DNA of 64,000 bases from Sorangiineae bacterium MSr12523 (GCA_037157775.1 CP089982.1:7343501-7407500), one strand, 5' to 3'. Positions 53,765 to 62,712 are shown, counted from the first letter of the stretch. Translations and numbers: made by a program. Notes: generated by a model not told the origin, from the letters alone.

Positions 53765-54559
53765 GTGGAGCATCTGGCCGTGCCACGGCACATGTTCGCG
53801 AACGCGCGCGCGAATGCTCGGGTCGGCGACGAACTCGGAGCAGCCTTCGAACGGTGCGGCCTTCGTGCGCGCTACCAGGGTCGCTACCGAAATGTGATCG
53901 CACTACCCCCCGTGGAGGGGCCGGTGACGTTCGTGGCCGCCCATTACGACAGCGTCGCGGGAAGTCCAGGCGCCGACGACAACGCAAGCGGCCTGGCGGT
54001 CATGCTCGAGTGCGCGCGCCTACTCGCCCAGGGTGGGTTCCCGGTGGGGTTCATCGCCTTCAATGGCGAGGAGGACGGGCTGCTCGGTAGCCGCGATTTC
54101 GTGAATCGGGGCTCATCGGAGCTCCCTTGCCCGATCCGGCTCGTGCACGTGCTCGAAATGGTGGGCTTTCGAGCAACGACGTCGGATCCCCCCGCACGAC
54201 TCCCCCTTCCGTGGGTCCCGTCGGGCCTGAAAATACCCGATTTCCTCGGGCTCATTGCGAAGGGCCCTTCCAATGCCGTCGTCGATCGAGTGATCGCCTC
54301 ACCGGATGCACCGGGGTTGCGTCTCGTCGGCGCGAAGACTTGGGGGCCCTTGCACAAGCTCATTCCCGATTTGACGCGGAGCGACCATTTTCCCTTCTGG
54401 AATGCCGGTATCCCTGCGGTGCTTTGGACGGATACCGGCAATTTTCGCAATCCGAATTACCATCGGGCGACCGATACGCCGGACACGCTTGATTATCGCT
54501 TCATGCAGGGCGTGACGGACGTCCTCGTGGCCGTGTTGGCTACGCGCTCACCGGCGTGA
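53765..54559 (+). CDS. M28-family zinc aminopeptidase (N-terminus uncertain)
   Basis: 264 residues from a GTG at 53765. Metal ligands of the M28 core are visible: AAHYDSVAGSPGADDNASGLAVM (His60-like and Asp bridging), FIAFNGEEDGLLGS (catalytic Glu-Glu), LVHVLEMVGF with an acidic ligand position, SDHFPFWNAGIPAVLWTDT (His). Family-like residues DESRLRRW lie in frame just before the GTG, yet no ATG, GTG or TTG precedes them back to an in-frame TAA at 53651. The nearest ATG (53674) is in another frame, hinting at a frameshift or a late start. No signal peptide as written. Confidence 0.75.
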   Translation: MEHLAVPRHMFANARANARVGDELGAAFERCGLRARYQGRYRNVIALPPVEGPVTFVAAHYDSVAGSPGADDNASGLAVMLECARLLAQGGFPVGFIAFNGEEDGLLGSRDFVNRGSSELPCPIRLVHVLEMVGFRATTSDPPARLPLPWVPSGLKIPDFLGLIAKGPSNAVVDRVIASPDAPGLRLVGAKTWGPLHKLIPDLTRSDHFPFWNAGIPAVLWTDTGNFRNPNYHRATDTPDTLDYRFMQGVTDVLVAVLATRSPA

Positions 54560-56854
54560 GATGGATACCGTCGAGGCGGTGTCGAGGCGCAGGTCGGGTG
54601 TCTTGACGGAGAGGAGGCCGCCGCGATCGGAGGCATCGAAGTACCAGCCTTCGGGGGCTGCGTCGTAGGCGGCCTTCGAGCGGTGGCGCGTGAGCGGTGT
54701 GCCGCCCATGTCGACGCGGGTGGCGGACGACGCGGTGTGCAGGGTCAGCTCGTAATGGCGGCTCTCGGGCTTTCCCGCGTAATCCCCTTGGCTTGCGCCC
54801 AAAGAGACGAGGATGCCGCCGTTCGACGAGACGTCGACCACGATGCGTTGTTTGGCGAACTTGCCATCGATGTATTGGCGCGAGAGACCGTCGTCCTCGT
54901 AAAGCGTGAACGAGGAACGCTGCCCCTGGGCAGGCGGGTAAATATCGAAGGTGAACGGCCCCGTCGATGGCTCGCGGAAGTGCAGCTTCTGCGGCCACAT
55001 CGGCACGATGGAACCCGCGCGCACGAACAGCGGCAACGTATCGAGCGGCGCCGGGTAATTGTCCACGGTCACCGGCCCCTTGCGAACCGCGCCCGTCCAA
55101 TAATCGATCCATGTGTCCGCGGGCAGGTAAATCCCACTGCGCGTGGTTGCATTCTCGGTCACCGGGGCCACCAAGAAGGCATCACCGGCCATGAACTCCT
55201 GGCTCGTGGTGTTGTCGCGCACCTTCGGATCCTTGGGATACTCCAGCACCAGCGCCCGCGTACTCGGAACCCCCGTCTCGTGGGCCACGCGGCTCATCGT
55301 ATAAAGGTACGGCAACAGCCGCTCGCGCAATTTCAGGTATTTGCGATGAATGGCCTTGTGGGCCTCGTCGAAGCGCCAAGGCTGCTTGTCGCGATATCCG
55401 GTTTCCGGATTCACCGCGCCCCATCCCGACATGCTCATGAGAACGGGAAGAAACGCCTTCCACTGCAAATCGCGGCTGTACGTGTCGGGGCTGCCCGCGT
55501 AAATCCCGTCGACGTCGCCGCTCGCATAATTGAGCGCCGACAATCCGGCGCCGGTGATGGCCGGCACGTGCCAGCGCATATCGTTCCAATCGCCGCGCGT
55601 GTCGCCGGTCCACACCACCGCATTGCGCTGCGTTCCCGCCCACCCGTCCACGGTCCAAATGAAGCGCCGCGCATCGCTATTTTTCTCGATGCCCGCGACC
55701 GCCTGCTCCACGCCTTTGAAAGCAAATTCGTATCCGTCGCCAATCCACGCGACGTCCGTCTTGATGGCGCGCGTCCCTACCGTGCCCACCTCCCATTCGA
55801 CGTTCGCGAGGCCCGTGCTGGTCCAAAGCCCGGTGTAAAATCCCTTTTCGTGGAGCGATGCGACGGTGGGTGCCAAATCTTCGTACCCGCAACCGTAGCC
55901 GTCGTTGGGCAAGAACCAACCTGACGGCATATCGTTCTCACGGGCGGCCTTCGAATAGGCAAGAACGTCGGGCGTCTTGAGGTGCCCGGGCCGGTTGACC
56001 GGACCTTGCTCCGGATCGGTATTGTACGTACTCCAGCAATCCGCATTGCCCATTTCGAATCCGAACATCGGCGCGAGAAACGGTTTGCCCGTGACGTCCG
56101 TGTACCGGTCCAAGACCTCTTTGAGGCTGCCTCCGGCGAAATACACGGCATCGAATCGCTTCTCTTCGTGGTGCGTGGAAACCGTGGAGCCAAAATCGTA
56201 AAGGCCGCGCGCCCATGTGTTGCGGACGACGCCGTAGCCTGCGGTGCTCATGTAAAAGGGCGCCGGGCTCGCGTTGTCGAATTCCTTCCAGGTGTTGAAG
56301 ACCCGAATGGGCACCACCTGATCGCGCAAGGCCCACGCACCGAGACGGAGCCCGCCACCGTAGAATTGCTCGTCGGAGCCGCGGACGAGCTTTTGCTCCG
56401 TCCCCTGCTCGTCCCACGCCAGCCCCGATTGCTCCTTCCAGACGAGCGTCTTGTTGTCCTTCTCGTAGAGCGCAAACGTCAGGGGCTTTTTGTACGCACG
56501 AAGCACGAGCGCATTCGACTCGATGCGATAGTACGCCCCCGCATCGGAATACGAGGCAGTCACCGCGCCAAAGTCGGTGCGAGACAGCACCTTGCCGGCC
56601 ACCGGATCGGAAAACGTGCCGCCGGGCGCGAGCTCCAGACGAAAGACGTCGGGCTGCAGAAACCGAACGCGCACCTTATGGGCGCCGGCGGAGAGCACGA
56701 ACGCATTGCCCTGCCGCACGATCGACGAGAGATCGCCCAACGTCGTCGTCAAAGCGTCACCGTGCGCCACCGCCGACTCCGCGGCTGGCGGTGATTGACA
56801 GGCGAACGACCCCAGCACGATAACCAGACATGGTGCCGCAAACTTGGTGCGCAT
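54548..56854 (-). CDS. GH31-family alpha-glycosidase, lipoprotein
   Basis: 768 residues with lipobox LGSFAC (Cys19). N-terminal beta-sandwich (VRFLQPDVFRLELAPGG), then the GH31 barrel: LGAWALRDQVVPIRVFNTWKEF, FGFEMGNADCWSTYN, WFLPNDGYGCGYEDL, the nucleophile in IKTDVAWIG (about Asp367), the acid/base in VVWTGDTRGDW (about Asp418), and the proximal and distal C-terminal sheets (GDAFLVAPVTEN, SIVPMWPQK, FTLYEDDGLSRQYI). It cuts alpha-glucosides or similar sugars at the cell surface. Its 3' end overlaps the peptidase gene by 12 bp. Confidence 0.9.
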   Translation of the reverse strand: MRTKFAAPCLVIVLGSFACQSPPAAESAVAHGDALTTTLGDLSSIVRQGNAFVLSAGAHKVRVRFLQPDVFRLELAPGGTFSDPVAGKVLSRTDFGAVTASYSDAGAYYRIESNALVLRAYKKPLTFALYEKDNKTLVWKEQSGLAWDEQGTEQKLVRGSDEQFYGGGLRLGAWALRDQVVPIRVFNTWKEFDNASPAPFYMSTAGYGVVRNTWARGLYDFGSTVSTHHEEKRFDAVYFAGGSLKEVLDRYTDVTGKPFLAPMFGFEMGNADCWSTYNTDPEQGPVNRPGHLKTPDVLAYSKAARENDMPSGWFLPNDGYGCGYEDLAPTVASLHEKGFYTGLWTSTGLANVEWEVGTVGTRAIKTDVAWIGDGYEFAFKGVEQAVAGIEKNSDARRFIWTVDGWAGTQRNAVVWTGDTRGDWNDMRWHVPAITGAGLSALNYASGDVDGIYAGSPDTYSRDLQWKAFLPVLMSMSGWGAVNPETGYRDKQPWRFDEAHKAIHRKYLKLRERLLPYLYTMSRVAHETGVPSTRALVLEYPKDPKVRDNTTSQEFMAGDAFLVAPVTENATTRSGIYLPADTWIDYWTGAVRKGPVTVDNYPAPLDTLPLFVRAGSIVPMWPQKLHFREPSTGPFTFDIYPPAQGQRSSFTLYEDDGLSRQYIDGKFAKQRIVVDVSSNGGILVSLGASQGDYAGKPESRHYELTLHTASSATRVDMGGTPLTRHRSKAAYDAAPEGWYFDASDRGGLLSVKTPDLRLDTASTVSISRR

Positions 56855-56878
56855 TGTAAGCCTCCTCGGACCTCAGCT

Positions 56879-56917
56879 CTTTCGTTTCACATCGATTACT
56901 TTCGTTCTCTTTCGTTT
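56879..56917 (-). promoter_or_regulatory. Three phased CTTTCGTT repeats upstream of the GH31 gene
   Basis: CTTTCGTT occurs at 56879, 56899 and 56909 (AACGAAAG on the gene strand), offsets of 20 and 10 bp, i.e. on one face of the helix. Direct CTTTCG-type repeats are the recognition pattern of many DeoR-family regulators. They lie 25-63 bp upstream of the GH31 start and overlap the leader of the divergent gene. Confidence 0.5.
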
Positions 56918-57020
56918 AACTACGCCGGGTCCGCTGGGCCTGTCAATTCATGACCTCGTAAGAATGATTGAACGGACCGCCACGACCTGGGCACACATGC
57001 TGAAAATCGGAGTGAACACC

Positions 57021-57353
57021 GTGAAAATCACCCTTTCGAACATCCTTTGCCTCTTCTTGGCGGCCTTCTCGCTCATGGCGTGCACCATCCATCTGGACGA
57101 CGAAGACCGAACCGTCACCGTGTACACGGACCCCAGCTTCCGCGGGCAGCGCGAACAGCGCACCGAGCGCGAGGGGAAGTGCGCCAACGTGCCCGACTCC
57201 GTGAACGACCGCGTGGAGTCCATCGCATGCAACGGCGACATCACGGTCTACGAGCACGAAGACTGCCGAGGCGCCTCCCGTCGATTCACGTGTGACATCC
57301 CCAACCTGAACGACTTCGGCTGGGCCGATCGGATCTCGTCGATTCGGTTCTGA
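57021..57353 (+). CDS. Beta/gamma-crystallin-like lipoprotein
   Basis: 110 residues from the GTG at 57021, chosen for its GGAG site and because it starts a clean lipoprotein signal (LFLAAFSLMAC, Cys21); an ATG at 56997 is possible. The mature part is one beta/gamma-crystallin unit with two Greek keys: TVYTDPSFRGQ, CANVPDSVNDRVESIAC, ITVYEHEDCRGASRRF and FGWADRISSIRF. The four cysteines after the anchor suggest two disulfides. N-D-R-V-E-S and A-D-R-I-S-S are the places where calcium sites form in microbial members. Confidence 0.75.
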   Translation: MKITLSNILCLFLAAFSLMACTIHLDDEDRTVTVYTDPSFRGQREQRTEREGKCANVPDSVNDRVESIACNGDITVYEHEDCRGASRRFTCDIPNLNDFGWADRISSIRF

Positions 57354-57392
57354 TCCGAGCCGCGCCGGTACATCGAAACGAGAGCCCCGAGC

Positions 57393-58019
57393 TCACGGAT
57401 CGAATCGATAATTCGTGGCGCTTGCAGATGGACGCACGGAGAACGACTCGGCGAAGGCCTTCAACGCGGGGTACGAGGAAATGGCCACGACCGCACGAAA
57501 TTCGAAATGGGTGACGGCGCAAAAGAGCGTCACCTCCAGGAAAGAGAAGTCTCGGTCCACGGGGAGGGCGCGGGATAATTCGGCGACGTGCATGTCGAGC
57601 CATGCCATCGTGCCGAGAAGGCTTTGCTGCATCTTGATGCGATGAGCATTCTCCTCCGGTACGCCGCTCACCTTGCCCAAGGTGAGCGCGACGCCCGTGG
57701 CCATGGCCTGCAACGTTAGCTCCTGCGCATTGGAAAGCAGCGGCGTGTCGAGATCCTCGGGCCACACGATGCGCGGGCGCAAGCTCGATTGCCGCGCGAG
57801 CTCGCGGCATATCGGCAGAGCACCGAACCATGCGCCCTGCGAGGTGAGAAGCGTGGGCATCTTCAGCGCGGGATTGCCGCCGTAGTCCGATGGGTCCGAC
57901 GCCATGAGGTTTTGCACCACCCGAAAGTCGCAATCGACGTTCAACTCCGCCGCGAAAATGCGTGCGACGCGCGTGAAGTGCGAGCTCGAACGACCGACGA
58001 TGACGGGCTTGGTGACCAT
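57393..58019 (-). CDS. Glutathione S-transferase-like protein
   Basis: 208 residues from the ATG at 58019 behind GAGGAGA. The thioredoxin-like N-terminal half has VIVGRSSSHFTRVARIFAAELN and NPALKMPTLLTSQGAWFGALPICRELAR (cis-Pro and SxxxICRYL-type loop). The all-helical C-terminal half follows (LLSNAQELTLQAMATGVAL, RIKMQQSLLGTMAWLDMHVAEL). A Ser-rich motif at the start (SSSH) suggests a serine- or tyrosine-type active site. It begins 10 bp after the upstream membrane protein gene and is probably co-transcribed with it. Confidence 0.72.
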   Translation of the reverse strand: MVTKPVIVGRSSSHFTRVARIFAAELNVDCDFRVVQNLMASDPSDYGGNPALKMPTLLTSQGAWFGALPICRELARQSSLRPRIVWPEDLDTPLLSNAQELTLQAMATGVALTLGKVSGVPEENAHRIKMQQSLLGTMAWLDMHVAELSRALPVDRDFSFLEVTLFCAVTHFEFRAVVAISSYPALKAFAESFSVRPSASATNYRFDP

Positions 58020-58029
58020 GACGTTCTCC

Positions 58030-58617
58030 TCAGGGCGCGAGCATGCGTTGCAGCTGCTCGTCCGAGAGATTCGCATACGCCGTGCGCCCGTTGTCGATGC
58101 CGCGCTCCCTTTTTTTCGGTCGAGGCGACGAAGCCAGCGGCTTGTGGGGTTCGTCGAGCCTGCGTCCCGCTGGGGTCGGCGTGACGCCCTCCGGCATGAC
58201 CACCCCAATCGACGGTAGCGGGCGCGCTTGCAGCGGCGGCGCGAGGCGCTGCACGGATGCGGCATTCGCCGACGCCGTGGCACGCGGGCCGTGCTCGTTG
58301 CTGCGAACGACGCCCATCACGAGCAACCCGCACGAAATGCCCATGGCCGCAAAGGCCGTGACCCAGGTCCATGTCGACGGCAACACCTGCGCCGCCACGG
58401 GGGCCGTCGGCTCCGGCGGCTGCACCCATGACGGCGGCGAGTACACGGGCAACGCGGCCCCGGGTGGCGGCGGTCGCATCGCTGGCCGTGGCGCACCGAT
58501 GACCGTGATGCTCGAGAAGGAAGGGTACACCTCGGTGCGCTCATCGTTCCCATCGAGCTCCAAATGGTCGGAGCTCAGGAAAACGATCTGCGGTGTGCCA
58601 GCGCTCATCCACGCCAT
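58030..58617 (-). CDS. Hypothetical single-pass membrane protein
   Basis: 195 residues if the ATG at 58617 is used (58608 or 58671 also possible). Residues 1-75 are soluble (GTPQIVFLSSDHLELDG, SSITVIGAPRPAM) with a Pro-rich stretch, then one membrane helix (WTWVTAFAAMGISCGLLVMGVV), then a Pro/Arg-rich tail ending in NLSDEQLQRMLAP. No family recognised. The conserved-looking hydrophobic-acidic end might be a docking motif. It precedes the GST-like gene by 10 bp. Confidence 0.5.
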   Translation of the reverse strand: MAWMSAGTPQIVFLSSDHLELDGNDERTEVYPSFSSITVIGAPRPAMRPPPPGAALPVYSPPSWVQPPEPTAPVAAQVLPSTWTWVTAFAAMGISCGLLVMGVVRSNEHGPRATASANAASVQRLAPPLQARPLPSIGVVMPEGVTPTPAGRRLDEPHKPLASSPRPKKRERGIDNGRTAYANLSDEQLQRMLAP

Positions 58618-58796
58618 GGGTGCAACCGCCGATCCATGGAGATCGCCGCAACCGCGCAGCCGCACACACATGCGCGGCGCGCGGCAAGCAGCGGGAAATC
58701 ACGCCGAACGCGCGCGTGATGCTCGCATGCGTCCACGGGTGAAGGCTCGACACTGCGGATATTTCGTCCCCCAGGTGTCCTTCACGCGGCCCGTGC

Positions 58797-59831
58797 TCAA
58801 CGCCGGAAGACGAGCACCGAGAGGGAGCCGGGCGTTCCTCGAATGGCGTAAAGCTCACAACCATTGGCGCGGACGCCAACCGGGATGGCGTCGGTCACCG
58901 GCGCCACCACGGTGGGAGCGCCCGCACTGCTCGGAAGCGCGTTTGGCCAATGTTGCTCGACGATGCCCGCCCCGCCCGCCGTCACCTTGGCCTGCGTGAA
59001 GATGTAGCGCCCCGTGATGGAGTTGCCTTCGGCCGGCTGAACGATGGCGAGCCCTCTCCACCCCGATGAATCGGTACCGAGCAACGCCACGCGTGTCCAG
59101 GAGTACGTGTCGTGCGACCACACGTAAACCTCGGGTCCAACACGCACGGCCTGCGAGTCGCTGCTGCGCCCGTCGCTGGCCGAAAGGACCGTGTCCGCAC
59201 CGAGTGTCGGAAGGTTGTACGTCTGATCCTGGACATTCGGACCATCCGAACCGCTCACCATACGGTACGGGGCGCCTTCCATGAGCCGCCACGGGGAAAG
59301 CCAGGTTGCACCTTCTGGCCCCACGATGGCGACGGTCTTTGCTTGCGGCTTGTACAGCGTCTCCTTCGGCGAGCCGTAGCTCGGCAGGCTCATGTCGCCG
59401 ACCACGAGCCGCGAGATCGGATGCGCGAGGGCCAGGGGCGGGCTCGCATTGGTCACGAACACGAGCCCGGGCTCGTAGCCCCCCGCGGCGAATCCCGCGA
59501 GCACGTAGTTCGAGGGCATGGGAATCGTGAGTGCGAGTGAAAACGCCGTTCCATGGCAAAACACGCCCGAATCGGCGGGGCCGGCGTCGGGTTTCGGCCC
59601 CGCATCGACGACCGGTCCCGCGTCGACGCTCGGTCCCGCGTCTGGATTTCCCGGCCCGGGCTGACACGACGTCCCGGAGTCCAGATCGGTGCTGCCTCCA
59701 TCGACGAGCACGCCGCTCGGAGTTCGGACGTCGCTCTCGTCGAGCTTTGGGTCCACATCATGGGTGGACGAGCAGCCAACCACGCCAAGGGCGATCATGC
59801 CCGCACCTCGAATGCACCACGCACGAATCAT
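58797..59831 (-). CDS. Hypothetical lipoprotein with Asp-Ala-Gly-Pro repeat linker
   Basis: 344 residues with lipobox LGVVGC. Residues 60-90 repeat the unit DAGP (five times, VDAGP/PDAGP), a flexible spacer often seen in myxobacterial lipoproteins. The C-terminal ~250 residues are beta-rich and contain propeller-like blade ends (NYVLAGFAAGGYEPGLVFVTN, EVYVWSHDTYSWTRVALLG, RGLAIVQPAEGNSITGRYIF). No known family. Confidence 0.65.
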   Translation of the reverse strand: MIRAWCIRGAGMIALGVVGCSSTHDVDPKLDESDVRTPSGVLVDGGSTDLDSGTSCQPGPGNPDAGPSVDAGPVVDAGPKPDAGPADSGVFCHGTAFSLALTIPMPSNYVLAGFAAGGYEPGLVFVTNASPPLALAHPISRLVVGDMSLPSYGSPKETLYKPQAKTVAIVGPEGATWLSPWRLMEGAPYRMVSGSDGPNVQDQTYNLPTLGADTVLSASDGRSSDSQAVRVGPEVYVWSHDTYSWTRVALLGTDSSGWRGLAIVQPAEGNSITGRYIFTQAKVTAGGAGIVEQHWPNALPSSAGAPTVVAPVTDAIPVGVRANGCELYAIRGTPGSLSVLVFRR

Positions 59832-59915
59832 CCGTCACCTCGTTTCCACCACGTCTTGTGGCATCGAGGTCCGTTCCGTCACGGCTCGAGAAGAATCGTG
59901 GCTCGCGCCGCACGA

Positions 59916-60743
59916 CTAGGCTTTGCGCGCCTCGAGCAGGTAGCCGAGCGGCCTCGCGGGCGTGTTCGGCGGTGGCGCCGGAATGGGCCAGCGGCCGAGT
60001 GGCCTGCCGATGTCGCCCGGGTCGATGGCTTGGACGTTCCACCGCGGCAGCAGCGACGCCGGCTCGTCGGAGCCGAAAATCCATGGCGCGCCGAGCTCTT
60101 TCATCATGGTGAGCGCGCCCTGAAGTTGCGGTGCACGGAGTGCGGCACGACCGACGGCGTCGTAGAGGACCACCGAGCCCGCCGCGGAGAGGGCGTCGAT
60201 GCGCTCGAAGAGAAGCTTCACCGTGGGCTCCTCGAGGTACTGCAAGAGCCCCTCGACGACCCATGCGGTGCGCCGATTCGAGTCGAACCCCGCACCACGA
60301 AGCGCGCCCGAAAAGTCTTTGGCGAGATCCACGGGCACGGGCACCCGCTCGCAGGTGGGCTCGGAGCCCGCCAACACGGCCGCCTTGTACGCGAGCACCG
60401 CCGGCTGATCGAGCTCGAACACCCGCGTGCCGGAGTGCCAGCGCAAACGGTACGCACGGGCATCCGCGCCTGCCGCCACCAGCACGACCTGACGGATGCC
60501 ATCGTCCGCTGCACGTTCGAGCCCTTCGTCGTAGAAACGCGTTCGCACCTCGATGATGGGAATGGACGGCCCCACCGCCGCTCGATACGTTGCCAGTGCA
60601 TCTTTTCCGCGTTCGCCCGCGAGAATCGCTGCAAAGGGATCCTCGAAGAGCCGATCGGGGCGTGTCGATTCGTCGGCCCGCATCGCGGCGACGAGCAATC
60701 CAGTGATGGCAACGGGATTCAGGACTTCAGCCTTGTTCGTCAT
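59916..60743 (-). CDS. SAM-dependent methyltransferase of the PPM1/TcmP (leucine carboxyl methyltransferase) family
   Basis: 275 residues. The family opening (AITGLLVAAMRADESTRPDRLFEDPFAAIL, in pieces), the FYDEGLERA helix, motif I VVLVAAGADARAYRL, post-I VFELDQPAVLAYK and VVEGLLQYLEE are all present. Members O-methylate carboxyl or phenolic groups, often in secondary metabolism. It lies 44 bp downstream of a co-directional AraC-type regulator gene, so the two may be one transcript. Confidence 0.88.
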   Translation of the reverse strand: MTNKAEVLNPVAITGLLVAAMRADESTRPDRLFEDPFAAILAGERGKDALATYRAAVGPSIPIIEVRTRFYDEGLERAADDGIRQVVLVAAGADARAYRLRWHSGTRVFELDQPAVLAYKAAVLAGSEPTCERVPVPVDLAKDFSGALRGAGFDSNRRTAWVVEGLLQYLEEPTVKLLFERIDALSAAGSVVLYDAVGRAALRAPQLQGALTMMKELGAPWIFGSDEPASLLPRWNVQAIDPGDIGRPLGRWPIPAPPPNTPARPLGYLLEARKA

Positions 60744-60786
60744 GCCTGGAGCATGGAGGCGCGCCCCCGGTGGGTATTGGATATTT

Positions 60787-61632
60787 TTACCCGGGATGCG
60801 GAACGTGGTTCGGCCGATCCGAGCCGGCGAGGAGGTACGCGCGTGGACTCATCCCCGTGAAGTCGCGAAAGTCGCGAAGCATGTGCGCTTGATCGAAGTA
60901 CCCGAGCCGGCCCGCAATCTCCGCGCCACGCGACGCCTGCGCGCACTCGATCTGCCGGAGCGCAGCCTGGAAACGGCGAATGCGCCACAAGGCCTTCGGG
61001 CCGATCCCGACCTGGTCGTGAAAGAGCGCGATGAGCCGCTTGGCCGAGATCCCCGTTCGCGCACGAAGCTCGGCCACACTGGAGATCTTCGCCCCCTCGA
61101 TGGCCGCGAGGGCGTCGGCCACGTCCGGATGCCGCTCGAGCGCGCGCACCGCTCCTTCGAGCAGGAAAGCTTCGGTGCATCGAACGCGTTCCGCGTCGGT
61201 CGTGGTCTCGAGCAAGCGCTCCCGAAGCCGCCGTGCCCGATGGCCCCAGACGGCCTCCAGGTTCGCATGCGCATCTTCGAGATCCCCGGCCTGCACGCCG
61301 AGGAAGGGAAACGCGCCACCCGGTTTGAAATGGACACCGAGGACGGCCCCCCGCGGCGGCGGGTCGATCACGAAATAGCCCGAGTGCGCCCCTGCGATCA
61401 TGATGCCGGGATACGAGGAAACCCGTTCGGGCTCCGTGCGATGGTACACGCGCAACGGCTCGTCCCCGAGGTGGACGACGATGTCGAGCGTACCGGACGG
61501 GAGCACCCGCTCCTTGCGCCCGCACGCGGTGTCCGTCTGCCAGAGCCAAATGCACTCGACGAAATCCGCCAGCGGCCCCATGGGACGATGAATCTGCGCG
61601 CTCGCCCTCATGCGAACACTAGTTTCGCACAT
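60787..61632 (-). CDS. AraC-family regulator (AraC_E_bind/DUF6597-like N-terminus)
   Basis: 281 residues; an ATG at 61611 is an alternative start. The N-terminal half (PLADFVECIWLWQTD, RVLPSGTLDIVVHLGDE, GVHFKPGGAFPFLG) matches the sensor part of regulators with an RVLPDG-type motif. The C-terminal HTH includes VAELRARTGISAKRLIALFHDQVGIGPKALWRIRRF (pieces) and EIAGRLGYFDQAHMLRDFRDFTGMSPRAY. It probably controls the methyltransferase gene just downstream. Confidence 0.87.
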   Translation of the reverse strand: MCETSVRMRASAQIHRPMGPLADFVECIWLWQTDTACGRKERVLPSGTLDIVVHLGDEPLRVYHRTEPERVSSYPGIMIAGAHSGYFVIDPPPRGAVLGVHFKPGGAFPFLGVQAGDLEDAHANLEAVWGHRARRLRERLLETTTDAERVRCTEAFLLEGAVRALERHPDVADALAAIEGAKISSVAELRARTGISAKRLIALFHDQVGIGPKALWRIRRFQAALRQIECAQASRGAEIAGRLGYFDQAHMLRDFRDFTGMSPRAYLLAGSDRPNHVPHPG

Positions 61633-61641
61633 AAATGGCCA

Positions 61642-62490
61642 TCAGGCCGGGCGGACGAAGTGGCTTGCGGCGAGGTGGGTGCGTCCCAGGGCGGTTCGCA
61701 GCTCGACGGCGACGATGCGCACGAGGGTGCCTCGGCGATCGCTTCGACGGATCATCGCCAGCGAGCGCACCGCCGACGACGGGAGGGGCACCACGGTGAG
61801 CCCTTTGGGCAGCGGCTCGATGGCAAGCCGGGGCAGGATGGAAAATCCGGCGCGCGTAACGATTTGCGCCAAAATCGTGGACTCGGATGAGAACGACGAT
61901 GCGGAACGGTTCGTCATCCCCGATGCCCGGCAGGTCTCCAACGCACGGCGTGCGCCCGAACATTTCAGCTCGAGGAAGGGCAAGTTCGCCAGCTGCGTCC
62001 ACATCGCGGGCGTACTGCGCGGGGTGTGCTGGCTCGTAACGACGACGACATAGTCGTCCTCGGCGAATGGCGTGACGGTGAAGCCCGAGGCCACCGGAAG
62101 ATGCGCAATCCCGAGATCCACACGGCCATCGCGAACCGCGCGCTCCACCGCCTCGCGCTCGTCGCAGGCATCATCGATCTCGATGCGAAGCGCAGGATGC
62201 CGCTTGCCGAGGGCATGCACGAGCGGCGTGAGAAGATGGGTTGCCACGCTCCGGTATGCGCCGATACGCACCGTGCCGCGCAGCACATGGTTCTCGCTCG
62301 CGATGCCGATGGCATCGAGCACATCGAGAGCCTCCCGCGCCTTGGAGATCACGTTGGCACCTGCCTCCGTGGGCCGCGCGCCCGTTCGTGAGCGCTCGAA
62401 CAGGCGCAGGCCCAGCACGTCCTCGATTTCCGCGAGAGCGTGACTGATTCGCGACTGCGTGCATCCCAATTCGAGCGCCGCCCCGCCGAA
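61642..62490 (-). pseudogene. LysR-family regulator, 5'-truncated
   Basis: The LysR pattern is clear from FGGAALELGCTQSRISHALAEIEDVLGLRLFERS through the effector domain (RGTVRIGAYRSVATHLLTPLV, IEIDDACDEREAVERAVRDGRVDLGIAHL, FLELKCSGARRALETCRASG). The first ~18 residues of the HTH and the start are missing: just upstream of FGGAA the frame runs antisense into an MBL-fold gene remnant. An ATG at 62568 could still start a chimeric protein with 26 unrelated residues, but its HTH would be damaged. Likely nonfunctional. Confidence 0.65.
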
Positions 62491-62712
62491 ATCTCCAGCG
62501 TGCTGACACCGGACCAAGCCGTCGCGGCCGCCATCATTCTCGGCGCCAAGTTGATCGTGCCGATCCATTACGGCGTCAACGGCGCCGAGGGATACAGCGA
62601 ATTGCCGAATCCAGAGGCGGCCCTCGTCGCCGCAGCATCGCGCCGCGGAATCGACGTCGAAGTCGCAAGGCCCGGCGATTGGCTAAACTGGAATGGGAAA
62701 AGAAGGGGCTAA
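62491..62712 (+). pseudogene. C-terminal fragment of an MBL-fold metallohydrolase
   Basis: About 73 residues matching only the tail of UlaG-like metallo-beta-lactamase proteins: LTPDQAVAAAIILGAKLIVPIHYG (with the late metal-binding His), then ALVAAASRRGIDVEVARPGDW. The N-terminal HxHxDH metal site is absent because the sequence switches to the antisense of a LysR gene at about 62491. This is one side of a deletion or inversion junction. Confidence 0.75.

Noticed and set aside
58797-59831. The repeated DAGP units as a DNA repeat or CRISPR-like array
   Set aside because: The repeats are short, in frame and imperfect at DNA level, so they encode a flexible protein linker. No CRISPR repeats were seen anywhere in the window.
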